Origin: Geodermatophilaceae bacterium NBWT11
Lineage (GTDB): Bacteria; Actinomycetota; Actinomycetes; Mycobacteriales; Geodermatophilaceae
Length of the DNA stretch: 64,000 nucleotides
Assembly: GCA_014218215.1 (NCBI GenBank)
Contig: CP043652.1
Span: forward strand, 2,914,001-2,978,000
Reading direction: 5' to 3'
This document shows positions 28,867-37,454 of this stretch, in pieces. The translations under genes were made by a program, and so were the position numbers. A model generated the notes under the pieces. It ran no database searches and was not told the DNA's origin. It saw only the letters and a list, made by a program, of their open reading frames with translations. Position 1 is the stretch's first letter. Every line of letters begins with the position of its first letter.

Positions 28867-29202
28867 TCAGTTGGAGGTGAGCTCCAGGCCGAAGTGCGGG
28901 CGGTCGGCCTCGGCCACCAGGTCGACCTCGGCCGGGTGCTCGTGGAGGTAGTGCCGCACGAAGGAGCAGTAGGGGAGCACGGTCAGGTGCCGCTCACGGG
29001 CACTGGCGAGGACGGCGGCCACCAGCGTGGTGCCCAGGCCCTGACCGGCCACGGCCGGCGACACCTCGGTGTGCGGGAGCGTCATGACGTCGCCCTCGAC
29101 GTGGTAGCTGGCCAGCCCGACGACCTGGTCGTCGACGCTGACCTCGAAACGGTTCCGGGCCGGGGCGTCCTCGACCCGGATCTCGCGGGTGCTGCTCGTC
29201 AT
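28867..29202 (-). CDS. GNAT-like N-acetyltransferase (YjdJ/Gtn-type, short)
   Basis: A 111-residue single-domain protein. Its VEGDVMTLPHTEVSPAVAGQGLGTTL segment contains the R/Q-x-x-G-x-G/A acetyl-CoA binding loop (AGQGLG), followed by SARERHLTVLPYCSFVRHYLHEHPE, as in the small GNAT group (COG2388, human GATD/NATD1-like). The acceptor is unknown. The ATG was chosen because AGGAGG lies 8 nt upstream; a GTG three codons earlier lies too close to that ribosome site. The photolyase gene follows. Confidence 0.85.
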   Translation of the reverse strand: MTSSTREIRVEDAPARNRFEVSVDDQVVGLASYHVEGDVMTLPHTEVSPAVAGQGLGTTLVAAVLASARERHLTVLPYCSFVRHYLHEHPAEVDLVAEADRPHFGLELTSN

Positions 29203-29340
29203 GCGTTCCACCTCCTGCCGGCGTCGTCGCCGGAACGTGCACCGGACAGAAAAGGTAACCGTTGGACCCGGATCCCGCCCCTGTCCGTTCTGACGATCAT
29301 GGTCGGCCAGACGTTCCCCGGCGCGGCGCGACGCGCCCGG

Positions 29341-29346
29341 TAGCCT
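29341..29346 (+). promoter_or_regulatory. -10-like hexamer upstream of tRNA-Arg
   Basis: TAGCCT fits the actinobacterial TAnnnT -10 pattern and lies 17 nt before the mature tRNA 5' end. No clear -35 was found. Confidence 0.35.
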
Positions 29347-29363
29347 CTGCCGGTACTCCCCGG

Positions 29364-29436
29364 GCCCCCATAGCTCAGGGGATAGAGCATCGGTTTCCTA
29401 AACCGTGTGTCGCAGGTTCGAATCCTGCTGGGGGCA
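29364..29436 (+). tRNA. tRNA-Arg (anticodon CCT)
   Basis: A 73-nt cloverleaf. The acceptor arms GCCCCCA/TGGGGGC pair fully. The D-arm is GCTC/GAGC, the anticodon arm TCGGT-TTCCTAA-ACCGT gives anticodon CCT (reads AGG), and the T-arm is GCAGG-TTCGAAT-CCTGC. The discriminator is A, and CCA is not encoded. AGG is a rare codon in such GC-rich genomes. Confidence 0.97.
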
Positions 29437-29508
29437 CCCCGCTCCGATGAGTCCTCCCGCCCGGCTCGGTCTCCACCGCAGAGACCACCGAGACACCGGG
29501 AGCCGGCC

Positions 29509-30123
29509 GTGGGCACCATCCAGATCGAGCTGTTCGCCACCCTCGACCTCGTCGCGCAGGCGCCGGGCGGCCCCGAGGAGGACACCGACGGCGGCTTCCG
29601 CTTCGGCGGCTGGCAGGCGCCGTTGGTCGACGAGGTCGCGGGCGCACAGGTCGCTGCCGCCTACGAGGGGTGCGACGCGCTGCTGCTGGGCCGGCGCACG
29701 CACGCCATCTTCAGCGCGTACTGGCCGCACCAGGACGACGAGTTCGCGCAGCTGTTCCACCGGATCCCGAAGTACGTCGCCTCCCGCGGCACGCCGGATC
29801 TCTCGTGGGCCGGCTCGGCGCAGCTGGGCCCGGACCTTCCGGCCGCCGTCCGCGAGGTCCGGGACCGGCACGAGAAGGTGGTGGTCGTCGGCAGCGTGGA
29901 CCTGGTGCAGACACTGCTCCGCGAGCAGCTGTTCGACCGGCTCGACCTCTGGCTGCACCCGATCGTGCTCGGCACCGGCAAGACGGTGTTCAGCGGCGGT
30001 GCGGTGCCGACGAACCTGACCCTCCTGGCCCCGCCGGTGGCCAGCCCGAAGGGCAGCGTCCACCTGCAGTACGGCCTGGCCGCGGGCGTCCCGGCGACCG
30101 GGGACATGACGACGGCCGGCTGA
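29509..30123 (+). CDS. Dihydrofolate reductase family protein (RibD C-terminal domain)
   Basis: A 204-residue NADPH-binding reductase-like protein (IQIELFATLDLVAQAPGGPEED at the start, EGCDALLLGRRTHAIFSAYWP, then KVVVVGSVDLVQTLL and LDLWLHPIVLGTGK). These are the features of the widespread YyaP/YwjB group with the RibD C-terminal fold; substrates are mostly unknown and these are not true folate enzymes in most cases. The GTG start has a CGGGAG ribosome site. It begins 72 nt after the tRNA and ends 7 nt before palindromic element copy 2. Confidence 0.83.
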   Translation: MGTIQIELFATLDLVAQAPGGPEEDTDGGFRFGGWQAPLVDEVAGAQVAAAYEGCDALLLGRRTHAIFSAYWPHQDDEFAQLFHRIPKYVASRGTPDLSWAGSAQLGPDLPAAVREVRDRHEKVVVVGSVDLVQTLLREQLFDRLDLWLHPIVLGTGKTVFSGGAVPTNLTLLAPPVASPKGSVHLQYGLAAGVPATGDMTTAG

Positions 30124-30130
30124 CCCCTCG

Positions 30131-30221
30131 GCGTTGATCAGCTGGGACGACCAGAGTGCGTCCTCCTCCACCGACGCCGGTGGCTGAGGACGCACGGTGG
30201 TCGTCGGAGCTGATCAACGCC
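30131..30221. repeat. 91-bp palindromic intergenic element, copy 2
   Basis: It aligns base for base with the element at 18331-18421, differing at about eleven positions. Here the mid-stem dinucleotides differ from copy 1 in both arms (CT in place of AG), so the two copies match about equally well in direct or inverted orientation. It lies between the RibD-fold gene and pta, both on the plus strand. Confidence 0.85.
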
Positions 30222-30313
30222 GGCCGCGGGCGCTCGGTACCGTCGACCACGTCACCGACCCCCGCTCGCCGGTGCTCCCGCGCATCGAGAGCACGGCCCG
30301 AGGGAGCCTGACC

Positions 30314-32413
30314 GTGGCCCGCAGCGTCTACGTCGCCTCCGTCGAGGGGCACTCCGGCAAGTCGATCGTCGCCCTGGGTCTGCTGACCACGCTGGCCCGC
30401 GAGGTCGGCCGGGTCGGGGTCTTCCGGCCGATCGCCCGCAGCACCACCGAGCCCGACCACGTGCTGGACCTGCTGCTGCAGCACGCCACCGCCGAGGTCG
30501 ACCCGGCCGACGCCGTCGGGGTGGGCTACGACGACGTGCACACCGACGGCGACGCCGCCCTCGCCCGGGTCGTCGAGCGGTTCAAGGCCGTGGAGGCCCG
30601 CTGCGACGCGGTCGTCGTCGTCGGCTCGGACTTCACCGACGTCAGCTCCCCGACCGAGCTGTCCTACAACGCCCGGATCGCGGCGAACCTGGGCACCCCG
30701 GTGGTGCTCGTGCTGGGCGGGCGGGACGCCGCCGGCGCCGAGCACCTCGGCCAGGCGCCCGCGCGCCCCCCGGCCGACCTGGCCGCCGTCGCCGAGCCCG
30801 CCCTGCGCGAGCTGGCCGCCGAGCACGCCGGGGTGCTCGCGGTGGTGCTCAACCGGGCCGACCCCGATCGGCTCGAGGAGGGGCTGGCCGCCGTCCGCGG
30901 CGTCACCGACCTGCCGGTCTGGGGCATCCCGGAGGAGGCGTTCCTCATCGCCCCGACGTTCGCCTCGGTCGCCGCGGCGGTCGACGGCGAGCTGGTCGCC
31001 GGTGACCCCGAGCTGATGAGCCGGGAGGCGATGGCCGTCGTCGTCGCCGCGATGTCGATGGTCAACGTGCTGCCCCGGATCACCGAGGGGTCGGTCGTCG
31101 TCGTCCCCGGCGACCGGCCCGACGTCGTGCTGGCGGTGATGACGGCGCACGCCTCGGGCACCTACCCCTCACCGACCGGCATCCTGCTCAACGGCGGCAT
31201 CGACCTGCCCGAGCCCTTCGTGCGGCTGATCGCCGGCATCGGCTCCTCGTTGCCGATCGTGCGCACCGCGCTGGGCACGTTCGACACCACCGCCCGGGTC
31301 ATCCGCACCCGCGGGCTGATGGCCGCGGACTCCCCGCGCAAGACCGAGACGTCGATCGCGATGTTCGACGAGGCGGTCGACACCCGGGAGCTGCTCGACC
31401 GGCTGGCCGTCGTCCCCTCCGACGTGGTGACGCCGCTGATGTTCGAGCACGTGCTCACCGAGCGCAGCCGTGCGGCCCAGCAGCACGTCGTGCTCCCCGA
31501 GGGGGACGACGACCGGGTGCTGCGCGCCGCGGCCATCGTGCTGTCCCGCCGGATCGCCCGGCTGACGCTGCTCGGCGAGGAGAGCAGGGTGCGCGGCCGG
31601 GCCTCCGAGCTGGGCCTGGACATCGCCGAGGCCGCGGTGGTCGACCCCTTCGACGAGGAGCTGCGCGGACGCTTCGCCGAGGAGTACGCCCGACTGCGCG
31701 CGCACCGCGGGATGACCGTGGAGGCCGCCCGCGACGTCGTCCCGGACGTGTCGTACTTCGGCACGATGATGGTGCAGCTCGGCCTGGTCGACGGGATGGT
31801 CTCCGGCGCTGCGCACACCACCGCGCACACCATCCGGCCGGCGTTCGAGGTCATCCGCACCCGGCCCGGGGTGTCCGTGGTGTCCAGCGTCTTCCTCATG
31901 GCGCTGGCCGACCGGGTGCTGGTCTACGGCGACTGCGCGGTCAACCCCGAGCCCGACGCCGCCCAGCTGGCCGACATCGCGATCAGCTCGGCCGCCACGG
32001 CCAGCCGGTTCGGCATCGAGCCGCGGATCGCGATGCTGTCCTACTCGACCGGGGACAGCGGGTCCGGTGCCGACGTGGAGAAGGTGCGGGCCGCCACCGC
32101 GCTGGTCCGCGAGCGCGCCCCGGAGCTCGTCGTCGACGGGCCCATGCAGTACGACGCCGCGGCCGACCCGACGGTGGGTGCGTCGAAGATGCCGGGCTCG
32201 GCCGTCGCCGGGCGGGCCACCGTGTTCGTCTTCCCCGACCTGAACACCGGCAACAACACCTACAAGGCGGTCCAGCGCTCGGCCGGTGCGGTCGCCATGG
32301 GCCCGGTGCTGCAGGGCCTGAACAAGCCGGTCAACGACCTGTCCCGAGGGGCCACCGTGCGCGACATCGTCAACACCATCGCCATCACCGCGGTGCAGGC
32401 GGCCGGCTCGTGA
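30314..32413 (+). CDS. pta: Phosphate acetyltransferase (long form with DRTGG domain)
   Basis: A 699-residue enzyme that interconverts acetyl-CoA and acetyl phosphate. The N-terminal P-loop-like domain starts SVYVASVEGHSGKSIVALG, a DRTGG regulatory domain occupies roughly 215-330, and the catalytic PTA domain begins near 390 with QHVVLPEGDDDRVLRAA and contains MVSGAAHTTAHTIRPA and SYSTGDSGSG. This is the long actinobacterial/enterobacterial form. The GTG at 30314 was chosen because an AGGGAG ribosome site precedes it and the family begins there; the open frame upstream reads through the palindromic element. It overlaps ackA by 4 nt. Confidence 0.95.
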   Translation: MARSVYVASVEGHSGKSIVALGLLTTLAREVGRVGVFRPIARSTTEPDHVLDLLLQHATAEVDPADAVGVGYDDVHTDGDAALARVVERFKAVEARCDAVVVVGSDFTDVSSPTELSYNARIAANLGTPVVLVLGGRDAAGAEHLGQAPARPPADLAAVAEPALRELAAEHAGVLAVVLNRADPDRLEEGLAAVRGVTDLPVWGIPEEAFLIAPTFASVAAAVDGELVAGDPELMSREAMAVVVAAMSMVNVLPRITEGSVVVVPGDRPDVVLAVMTAHASGTYPSPTGILLNGGIDLPEPFVRLIAGIGSSLPIVRTALGTFDTTARVIRTRGLMAADSPRKTETSIAMFDEAVDTRELLDRLAVVPSDVVTPLMFEHVLTERSRAAQQHVVLPEGDDDRVLRAAAIVLSRRIARLTLLGEESRVRGRASELGLDIAEAAVVDPFDEELRGRFAEEYARLRAHRGMTVEAARDVVPDVSYFGTMMVQLGLVDGMVSGAAHTTAHTIRPAFEVIRTRPGVSVVSSVFLMALADRVLVYGDCAVNPEPDAAQLADIAISSAATASRFGIEPRIAMLSYSTGDSGSGADVEKVRAATALVRERAPELVVDGPMQYDAAADPTVGASKMPGSAVAGRATVFVFPDLNTGNNTYKAVQRSAGAVAMGPVLQGLNKPVNDLSRGATVRDIVNTIAITAVQAAGS

Positions 32414-33576
32414 GCGTCGTCCTGGTGCTCAACAGCGGCTCCTCCTCGCTGAAGTACCGGCTGCTGGACATGGCCGACGAGCGGGTGCTCGCCCACGGCC
32501 TCGTCGAGCGGATCGGCGCCGGCGGCTCGATCCGGCACCGCACGGGCGACGTCGACGTGACCGTGGAGACCCCGCTGGCCGACCACGCCGCCGCGCTGGA
32601 GCTGATGACCGCGACCTTCGCCGAGCACGGGCCGGACCTCGCCCCCGGCGTGGTGGGTCACCGGGTGGTGCACGGCGGGTCCCGCTTCAGCGCCCCGGTG
32701 GTGGTCGACGACGACGTCGAGTCCGCCGTCGACGAGCTGTCCTCGCTGGCGCCGCTGCACAACCCGCCCGGGCTGCTGGGCATCCGGGCCGCCCGCGCGG
32801 CCTTCCCCGCCGTCCCGCAGGTGGCCGTGTTCGACACCGCCTTCCACGCCACGATGCCGGCGGAGGCCTCGACCTACGCGATCGACGTCGACGTCGCCGC
32901 CCGGTTCGGGGTGCGCCGCTACGGCTTCCACGGGAGCTCGCACGAGTACGTCTCCCAGGTGGCGGCCGGGCTGCTGGGTCGGCCCGACGCCAAGCTGGTG
33001 GTGCTGCACCTGGGCAACGGCGCCTCGGCCTGCGCGGTCGACGCCGGCCGGTCGGTCGCCACCTCCATGGGGCTCACCCCGCTGGAGGGCCTGGTCATGG
33101 GCACCCGCGGCGGTGACCTGGACCCCGGCGCCCTGCTGCACCTGATGCGCAACGGCCTGGACGCCGACGACCTGGACACGCTGCTGAACCGCCGCAGCGG
33201 GCTGACCGGGCTGACCGGCAGCGGCGACCTGCGCGACGTGCTGGGCGCAGCCGCGGACGGCGACGACCGGGCCGAGGCCGCGCTGCGCGTCTACGCGCAC
33301 CGCATCCGCGGCTACGTGGGCGCCTACCTGGCCCACCTCGGGGGACTCGACGGGCTGGTCTTCACCGCGGGCGTGGGGGAGAACAGCCCCGAGGTGCGCG
33401 CCCGGGTGCTCGACGGGCTCGGGCACCTGGGGCTGGCCCTCGACCCGGCCCGCAACACCGCGGCCGACCGGGGACCCCGGGTGGTCAGCCCGGACGGCGC
33501 GGCGGTGCCCGTCCTGGTGGTGCCCACCGACGAGGAGCTGCAGATCGCCCGGCACGCGGTGGCCCTCGCCGGCTGA
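32410..33576 (+). CDS. ackA: Acetate kinase
   Basis: A 388-residue enzyme that makes ATP and acetate from acetyl phosphate, the second step of the Pta-AckA overflow route. Diagnostic segments are VLNSGSSSLKYRLLD at the start, GHRVVHGG, FDTAFHATMP, RYGFHGSSHEYV, LHLGNGASACAV and FTAGVGENSPEVR. GTG start inside the pta stop (4-nt overlap), so expression is translationally coupled. Confidence 0.97.
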   Translation: MSVVLVLNSGSSSLKYRLLDMADERVLAHGLVERIGAGGSIRHRTGDVDVTVETPLADHAAALELMTATFAEHGPDLAPGVVGHRVVHGGSRFSAPVVVDDDVESAVDELSSLAPLHNPPGLLGIRAARAAFPAVPQVAVFDTAFHATMPAEASTYAIDVDVAARFGVRRYGFHGSSHEYVSQVAAGLLGRPDAKLVVLHLGNGASACAVDAGRSVATSMGLTPLEGLVMGTRGGDLDPGALLHLMRNGLDADDLDTLLNRRSGLTGLTGSGDLRDVLGAAADGDDRAEAALRVYAHRIRGYVGAYLAHLGGLDGLVFTAGVGENSPEVRARVLDGLGHLGLALDPARNTAADRGPRVVSPDGAAVPVLVVPTDEELQIARHAVALAG

Positions 33577-33671
33577 GGGCGCCTGTGGACGGCAGGCCGG
33601 GCTGTGGACGACGGCCCGCTCCCGTCGGTGGGGGGTGGTCGGCTCGGCCTCCCACACCCCAGGAGGCACAT

Positions 33672-34061
33672 ATGACCCACACCCCCGCGACCGAGGCCGA
33701 GGAGTTCGTCGCCGAGCTCGCCGAGGCCCTCACCGCACCCGACCCCGGCGAGTGCGTCTTCTGCTACCTGGCCCGGATGACCGGCCAGTTCGGTTGCGAC
33801 ACCACGCCGCGCTGGGCCCGGCGCTGGCGCGAGCGCTGCGCACCGCGGGCCACCGCGCTGCTGCGCCGGCTGGCGGCCCGCGGCGGGTTCTGCGACTGCG
33901 AGGTGTTCCTGAACGGCTGGTCCTACCGCGCCGACCTGCTGGTGCTCGACCCCGACAGCGGCCTCCTCGACTGGCCGCTGGAGGACCCGGCCTGCGAGGG
34001 GGTGCGGGCCGGTTCGACGCAGGGGTGCGCGCTCTGGGTGCCCCGTCGGCGGGACCGGTGA
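33672..34061 (+). CDS. DUF2695 family protein
   Basis: A 129-residue soluble protein of unknown function. The conserved Cys pattern is ECVFCYL (Cys28, Cys31), FGCD (Cys42) and a CDCE pair near residue 78, followed by FLNGW, which matches the DUF2695 family as I recall it; the cysteines suggest a metal site. An exact AGGAGG ribosome site lies just upstream of the ATG. It stands alone between ackA and an SRPBCC gene. Confidence 0.75.
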   Translation: MTHTPATEAEEFVAELAEALTAPDPGECVFCYLARMTGQFGCDTTPRWARRWRERCAPRATALLRRLAARGGFCDCEVFLNGWSYRADLLVLDPDSGLLDWPLEDPACEGVRAGSTQGCALWVPRRRDR

Positions 34062-34082
34062 CCCGCGCGGGAGACTGGGCGC

Positions 34083-34526
34083 ATGGGTCAGGTCGTCGCC
34101 ACCGCAGAACGAGTCGTGCACGCCCCCGCCGCGCGGGTGCACGCCGCCCTCGCCGACTACGCGGGCACCCGCCAGCGCATCGCCGGCCCGCAGTTCAGCG
34201 AGTACCGGGTCGAGTCGGGCGGGCAGGGCGCCGGAACCCGGGTGCACTGGAAGCTCGCCGCCACCGAGAAGCGGGTCCGCGACCAGGTCATCTCGGTGTC
34301 CGAGCTCCCCGACGCCGGTGGCCTCGTGGAGAGCGACGCCAACTCCTCCATGGTCACCACCTGGACGGTGCGCCCGGCCGGGGCGGACAGCTCGACCGTG
34401 GGGGTCCGCACCACGTGGCAGGGCGCCGGCGGGATCGGTGGCTTCTTCGAGCGCACGTTCGCGCCGAAGGGCCTGCGCCGGCTCTACGACGGGATGCTCG
34501 AGAGGCTGGACGCCGACCTGACCTGA
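34083..34526 (+). CDS. SRPBCC family protein (polyketide cyclase/START-like)
   Basis: A 147-residue START-like fold protein (VVATAERVVHAPAARVHAALADY at the start, and a C-terminal helix FFERTFAPKGLRRLYDGMLERLDADL). Such proteins bind hydrophobic ligands; the ligand is unknown. No ribosome site; a -10-like GAGACT lies 6 nt before the ATG. It is 21 nt after the DUF2695 gene. Confidence 0.82.
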   Translation: MGQVVATAERVVHAPAARVHAALADYAGTRQRIAGPQFSEYRVESGGQGAGTRVHWKLAATEKRVRDQVISVSELPDAGGLVESDANSSMVTTWTVRPAGADSSTVGVRTTWQGAGGIGGFFERTFAPKGLRRLYDGMLERLDADLT

Positions 34527-34562
34527 TGGCGCGCGGTCTGCGCACCGGGGACGATGGACCGT

Positions 34563-35426
34563 GTGGGTGCTCCGCTGACCGATGCCGGTCCCGTCGTCGC
34601 CGGGCTGGACGACCTCGCCGCGCTGGTCGGCAACGGCAACGCCGTGGTGCTGTCCGGGGCGGGGCTGTCCACCGACTCGGGCATCCCGGACTACCGGGGC
34701 GCCACCGGTTCGCTGCGTCGGCACACCCCGATGACCTGGCAGACCTTCACCCGCGACCCGGCCGGTCGGCACCGGTACTGGGCGCGCAGCTTCGTCGGCT
34801 GGCGGCAGATCGCGCACGCCCGCCCCAACGACGGGCATCGCGCGGTCGCGGCCCTGCAGCACGCCGGGCTGCTCGGCGGGATCGTCACCCAGAACGTCGA
34901 CGGCCTGCACCAGGCCGGGGGCGCCTCGGACGTGCTGGAGCTGCACGGCGGGTTGGACCGCACGGTCTGCCTGCAGTGCGGGGACGTCGCCGACCGGGCC
35001 GCCCTCGACGTCCGGCTGCGGGAGGCCAACCCCGGCTTCCGGCCCGAGCCGGTGGAGGGCGAGGTCAACCCCGACGGCGACGTCGAGCTGCCCGAGGAGG
35101 CCCTCGACGGCTTCGTGATGGTCGACTGCCTCGTCTGCGGCGGGGGACCGCTCAAGCCCGACGTCGTCTTCTTCGGCGAGACCGTGCCGCGCGAGCGGGT
35201 CGACACCGCCTTCGACCTGGTCACCTGCGCCCGCTCGCTGGTCGTGCTGGGCTCGTCGTTGACCGTGATGAGCGGCTACCGCTTCGTGCTGCGCGCGGCC
35301 AAGGAGGGCATCCCGGTCGCGATCGTCAACTCCGGGCCCACCCGGGGTGACGAGAAGGCCGACGTGCGCGTCGACGCGCCCCTGGGCCGGGTGCTGCCCG
35401 AGCTGGCCCGCCGGCTCGCCCGGTGA
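34563..35426 (+). CDS. Sir2 family NAD-dependent protein deacetylase (SIRT4-like)
   Basis: A 287-residue sirtuin that removes acyl groups from lysines using NAD. It has GAGLSTDSGIPDYRG (32-46), TQNVDGLHQAGG with the catalytic His shortly after in LELHGG, and two zinc Cys pairs (CLQCG and CLVCGG) separated by an acidic insertion. FFGETVP and GSSLTV complete the NAD site. Pta/AckA lie nearby, which is interesting because acetyl phosphate drives lysine acetylation, but the link is inference. The GTG at 34563 is favoured because a -10-like GACGAT lies 7 nt upstream; ATG at 34554 would add three residues. Confidence 0.93.
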   Translation: MGAPLTDAGPVVAGLDDLAALVGNGNAVVLSGAGLSTDSGIPDYRGATGSLRRHTPMTWQTFTRDPAGRHRYWARSFVGWRQIAHARPNDGHRAVAALQHAGLLGGIVTQNVDGLHQAGGASDVLELHGGLDRTVCLQCGDVADRAALDVRLREANPGFRPEPVEGEVNPDGDVELPEEALDGFVMVDCLVCGGGPLKPDVVFFGETVPRERVDTAFDLVTCARSLVVLGSSLTVMSGYRFVLRAAKEGIPVAIVNSGPTRGDEKADVRVDAPLGRVLPELARRLAR

Positions 35427-35734
35427 CCCGCGAGGTCGAGCACACCGCCGACGGTCGCTGGATCGTCGTCGACGGCCGGCGCTGGCGCACCCAGGACCCC
35501 CAGCTGCCCGACGACGTGCGCGAGCAGCTGCTGCACCACCTGGGCGTGGGACGCAGCGGGGTGCGGACGGCGAAGAAGGCCGGCGACGACGACGCGGTGC
35601 GTGCGGCGCGGGCCCGGGTGCAGGCGGCTAAGACCGGGCTGGGGGAGCGCGGCACGGCGTGGTGGGAGCAGTCCGACGACGAGCGCCGGACCCGCTGGGA
35701 GCACGCGCTCACCGAGCTGGCCGCGCTGGACTGA
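35423..35734 (+). CDS. Small conserved hypothetical protein coupled to the sirtuin
   Basis: A 103-residue protein starting with a 4-nt overlap of the sirtuin stop. It has a short beta-rich head (EVEHTADGRWIVVDGRRWRTQDPQ) and a long charged helical remainder. Similar small actinobacterial proteins are often labelled biopolymer transporter Tol, which I regard as unreliable since there is no membrane segment. The coupling suggests shared function with the deacetylase, but this is inference. Confidence 0.7.
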   Translation: MTREVEHTADGRWIVVDGRRWRTQDPQLPDDVREQLLHHLGVGRSGVRTAKKAGDDDAVRAARARVQAAKTGLGERGTAWWEQSDDERRTRWEHALTELAALD

Positions 35735-35735
35735 G

Positions 35736-36608
35736 TCACGCCCGCAGGCGCCGGCCCACCTCGGCGACGGCCGCGGCCAGCCGCTCGTCGGCCTGTCGGC
35801 GGTACCCGGGGTCCCGGGACGCCACGACCTGGGACCAGGCCGCCCCGTGCAGCAGGCGCAGCAGCAGGAGCGGCTCGAGGTCGGCGTCCGACAGCGGGTG
35901 CGGGGTGGCGTCCACCGCGGCCCGGCCGTCCAGCCGGCCGGTGGAACGCAGGCAGGCCAGGTCCCAGCCGACCGGCCCGGGTGAGGTGTCCTCCAGGTCG
36001 GTCCACCGCCAACCCGTCGTGGTGCCCAGCAGGTTCCCGGGGTGCGCGTCCCCGTGCAGCGCCCCCGACGGTCCGGCCAGCCGGGGGCGCACCGCCTCCA
36101 GCAGTGCACCGACCCGCTCCACGTGGTCCGGCCGTGCCCCGAGGTCCGCGCCGGTGGCGGCGAAGACCGCGACGTCCTCGAGCGGGGTGTCCAGGAAGGC
36201 GCCCGCCGGCGCGGGCAGGCTCGCGAGCACCTCGTGCAGCTCACCGAGGGCCCGGCCGGCCACCTGCGCGGTCGGCTGCTCACCGGTCAGCTCGGCAAAC
36301 CGCCAGAAGGACAGCACCAGGCCGTCCTGCACGTGGGGGCCGGGCGGGAGCAGGTCCGACGGGGGGACGACGGCGGCGCCCGCGGCGGTGAGCGCCGTCG
36401 CCAGCGCCACCTCCCGGCCGAACGTGCGCGAGACGTCGGGTCGGAGCAGTCGGGTGGCCGTCGCCACCCGGGCGACCACCGGGGCCGGCGCCAGGTGGAC
36501 CACCGCGTTGACACCGTCGGAGAGCAGCCGGGGATCCGCGCAGGTCAGTCCGAGCCGGCCGGCGCAGGCGACCGCAGCCGCGACCGCCGCGCCGGCCGGG
36601 GTGCTCAC
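35736..36608 (-). CDS. Aminoglycoside phosphotransferase-like kinase (APH family)
   Basis: A 290-residue protein-kinase-fold enzyme. The catalytic loop reads LHGDAHPGNLLG and the metal-binding segment TDLEDTSPGPVGWDLA, so the active site is intact. The substrate is unknown; such stand-alone APH proteins phosphorylate antibiotics, sugars or coenzymes. The GTG start overlaps the thioesterase stop by 4 nt, making it the last gene of a three-gene minus-strand operon (VOC, thioesterase, APH). Confidence 0.83.
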   Translation of the reverse strand: MSTPAGAAVAAAVACAGRLGLTCADPRLLSDGVNAVVHLAPAPVVARVATATRLLRPDVSRTFGREVALATALTAAGAAVVPPSDLLPPGPHVQDGLVLSFWRFAELTGEQPTAQVAGRALGELHEVLASLPAPAGAFLDTPLEDVAVFAATGADLGARPDHVERVGALLEAVRPRLAGPSGALHGDAHPGNLLGTTTGWRWTDLEDTSPGPVGWDLACLRSTGRLDGRAAVDATPHPLSDADLEPLLLLRLLHGAAWSQVVASRDPGYRRQADERLAAAVAEVGRRLRA

Positions 36609-37012
36609 GCGCCGGGCAGCGGGACGTTCTGCAGCCGCACCTGGCCGCGGGCCACGGTCTTGCCGTCCTCGGCGCGGGTGAGCGTGACCAGCCACAGCTG
36701 CAGGGTGCGACCCTGCTGCACCGGCTCGGCCAGCACGTCGAGCCGGCCCTCGGTCGCAGGGCGGAGGAAGTCGGTGGAGTTGTTCACCCCGACGGCGAAC
36801 TGGCCCCGGTCGGCGACCGCGGCGCTGGCCCCGATGCTGGCCGCGGACTCGATCACGGCCGCGTAGACGCCGCCGTGCACCACGCCCCAAGGGGTGTGCT
36901 GGTCCGGGCCGAGCTCCACCGTGCCGGTGACCCGGGTGCCGGTCATCTCGGCGGGGGTGAAGCCGGTGGCGGTGACGAAGGCACTGGCCTGCGCCAGGTC
37001 GGGCCGGGTCAT
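36605..37012 (-). CDS. PaaI-like hotdog thioesterase
   Basis: A 135-residue acyl-CoA thioesterase. The hotdog motif HTPWGVVHGGVYAAVIESAAS matches the PaaI/YdiI group, with the nucleophilic water positioned by the HGG turn. VGVNNSTDFLRPATEG is the second conserved stretch. It overlaps both neighbours by 4 nt. Confidence 0.9.
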   Translation of the reverse strand: MTRPDLAQASAFVTATGFTPAEMTGTRVTGTVELGPDQHTPWGVVHGGVYAAVIESAASIGASAAVADRGQFAVGVNNSTDFLRPATEGRLDVLAEPVQQGRTLQLWLVTLTRAEDGKTVARGQVRLQNVPLPGA

Positions 37013-37407
37013 CGGGTCTCCTCGGGTGCGGGCGGCGGGAGCGGGGCGTCCCAGACCAGGCAGAAGGGGTGTCCGACCGGGTCGGCGTAGACCCGGAAGT
37101 CACCGCCGGCGCCGGGGAGCCGGGTGGCGCCCAGGGCGAGCACGGCGGGTTCGGCGGTGTCGATGTCGGCCACCCGGACGTCCAGGTGCGCCTGCTGCGG
37201 GCGGGCCGGGTCGGGCCAGTCCGGGGGCTGCAGGTCCGGGGCCTGCTGGAAGGCCAGCCGGTAGCCCGCGCCGGTGACCACCACCCAGTCGTCGCCGGGC
37301 TCGCCGCGCACCTCCATCCCGAGCAGCTCGGCGTAGAAGCCGGCCAACGCGTGCGCGTTTGGGGCGTCGATGACGTAGGAGTGCAGCTGGCCGATCACGA
37401 CCGTCAT
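37009..37407 (-). CDS. VOC family (glyoxalase/bleomycin resistance-like) protein
   Basis: A 132-residue metal-dependent dioxygenase/isomerase-fold protein with paired beta-alpha-beta units (VIGQLHSYVIDAPNAHALAGFYAELLG, later QAHLDVRVADI and YADPVGHPFCLVW). The C-terminal DPVGHPFCLV is the common VOC signature. Substrate unknown. It is first in the operon. The ATG has no obvious ribosome site, and an upstream frame extension was ignored. Confidence 0.85.
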   Translation of the reverse strand: MTVVIGQLHSYVIDAPNAHALAGFYAELLGMEVRGEPGDDWVVVTGAGYRLAFQQAPDLQPPDWPDPARPQQAHLDVRVADIDTAEPAVLALGATRLPGAGGDFRVYADPVGHPFCLVWDAPLPPPAPEETR

Positions 37408-37454
37408 CCTGGCCCGGCCGGCCGCTCCCGGACAGTCGGGGGCACGATCAGGCC

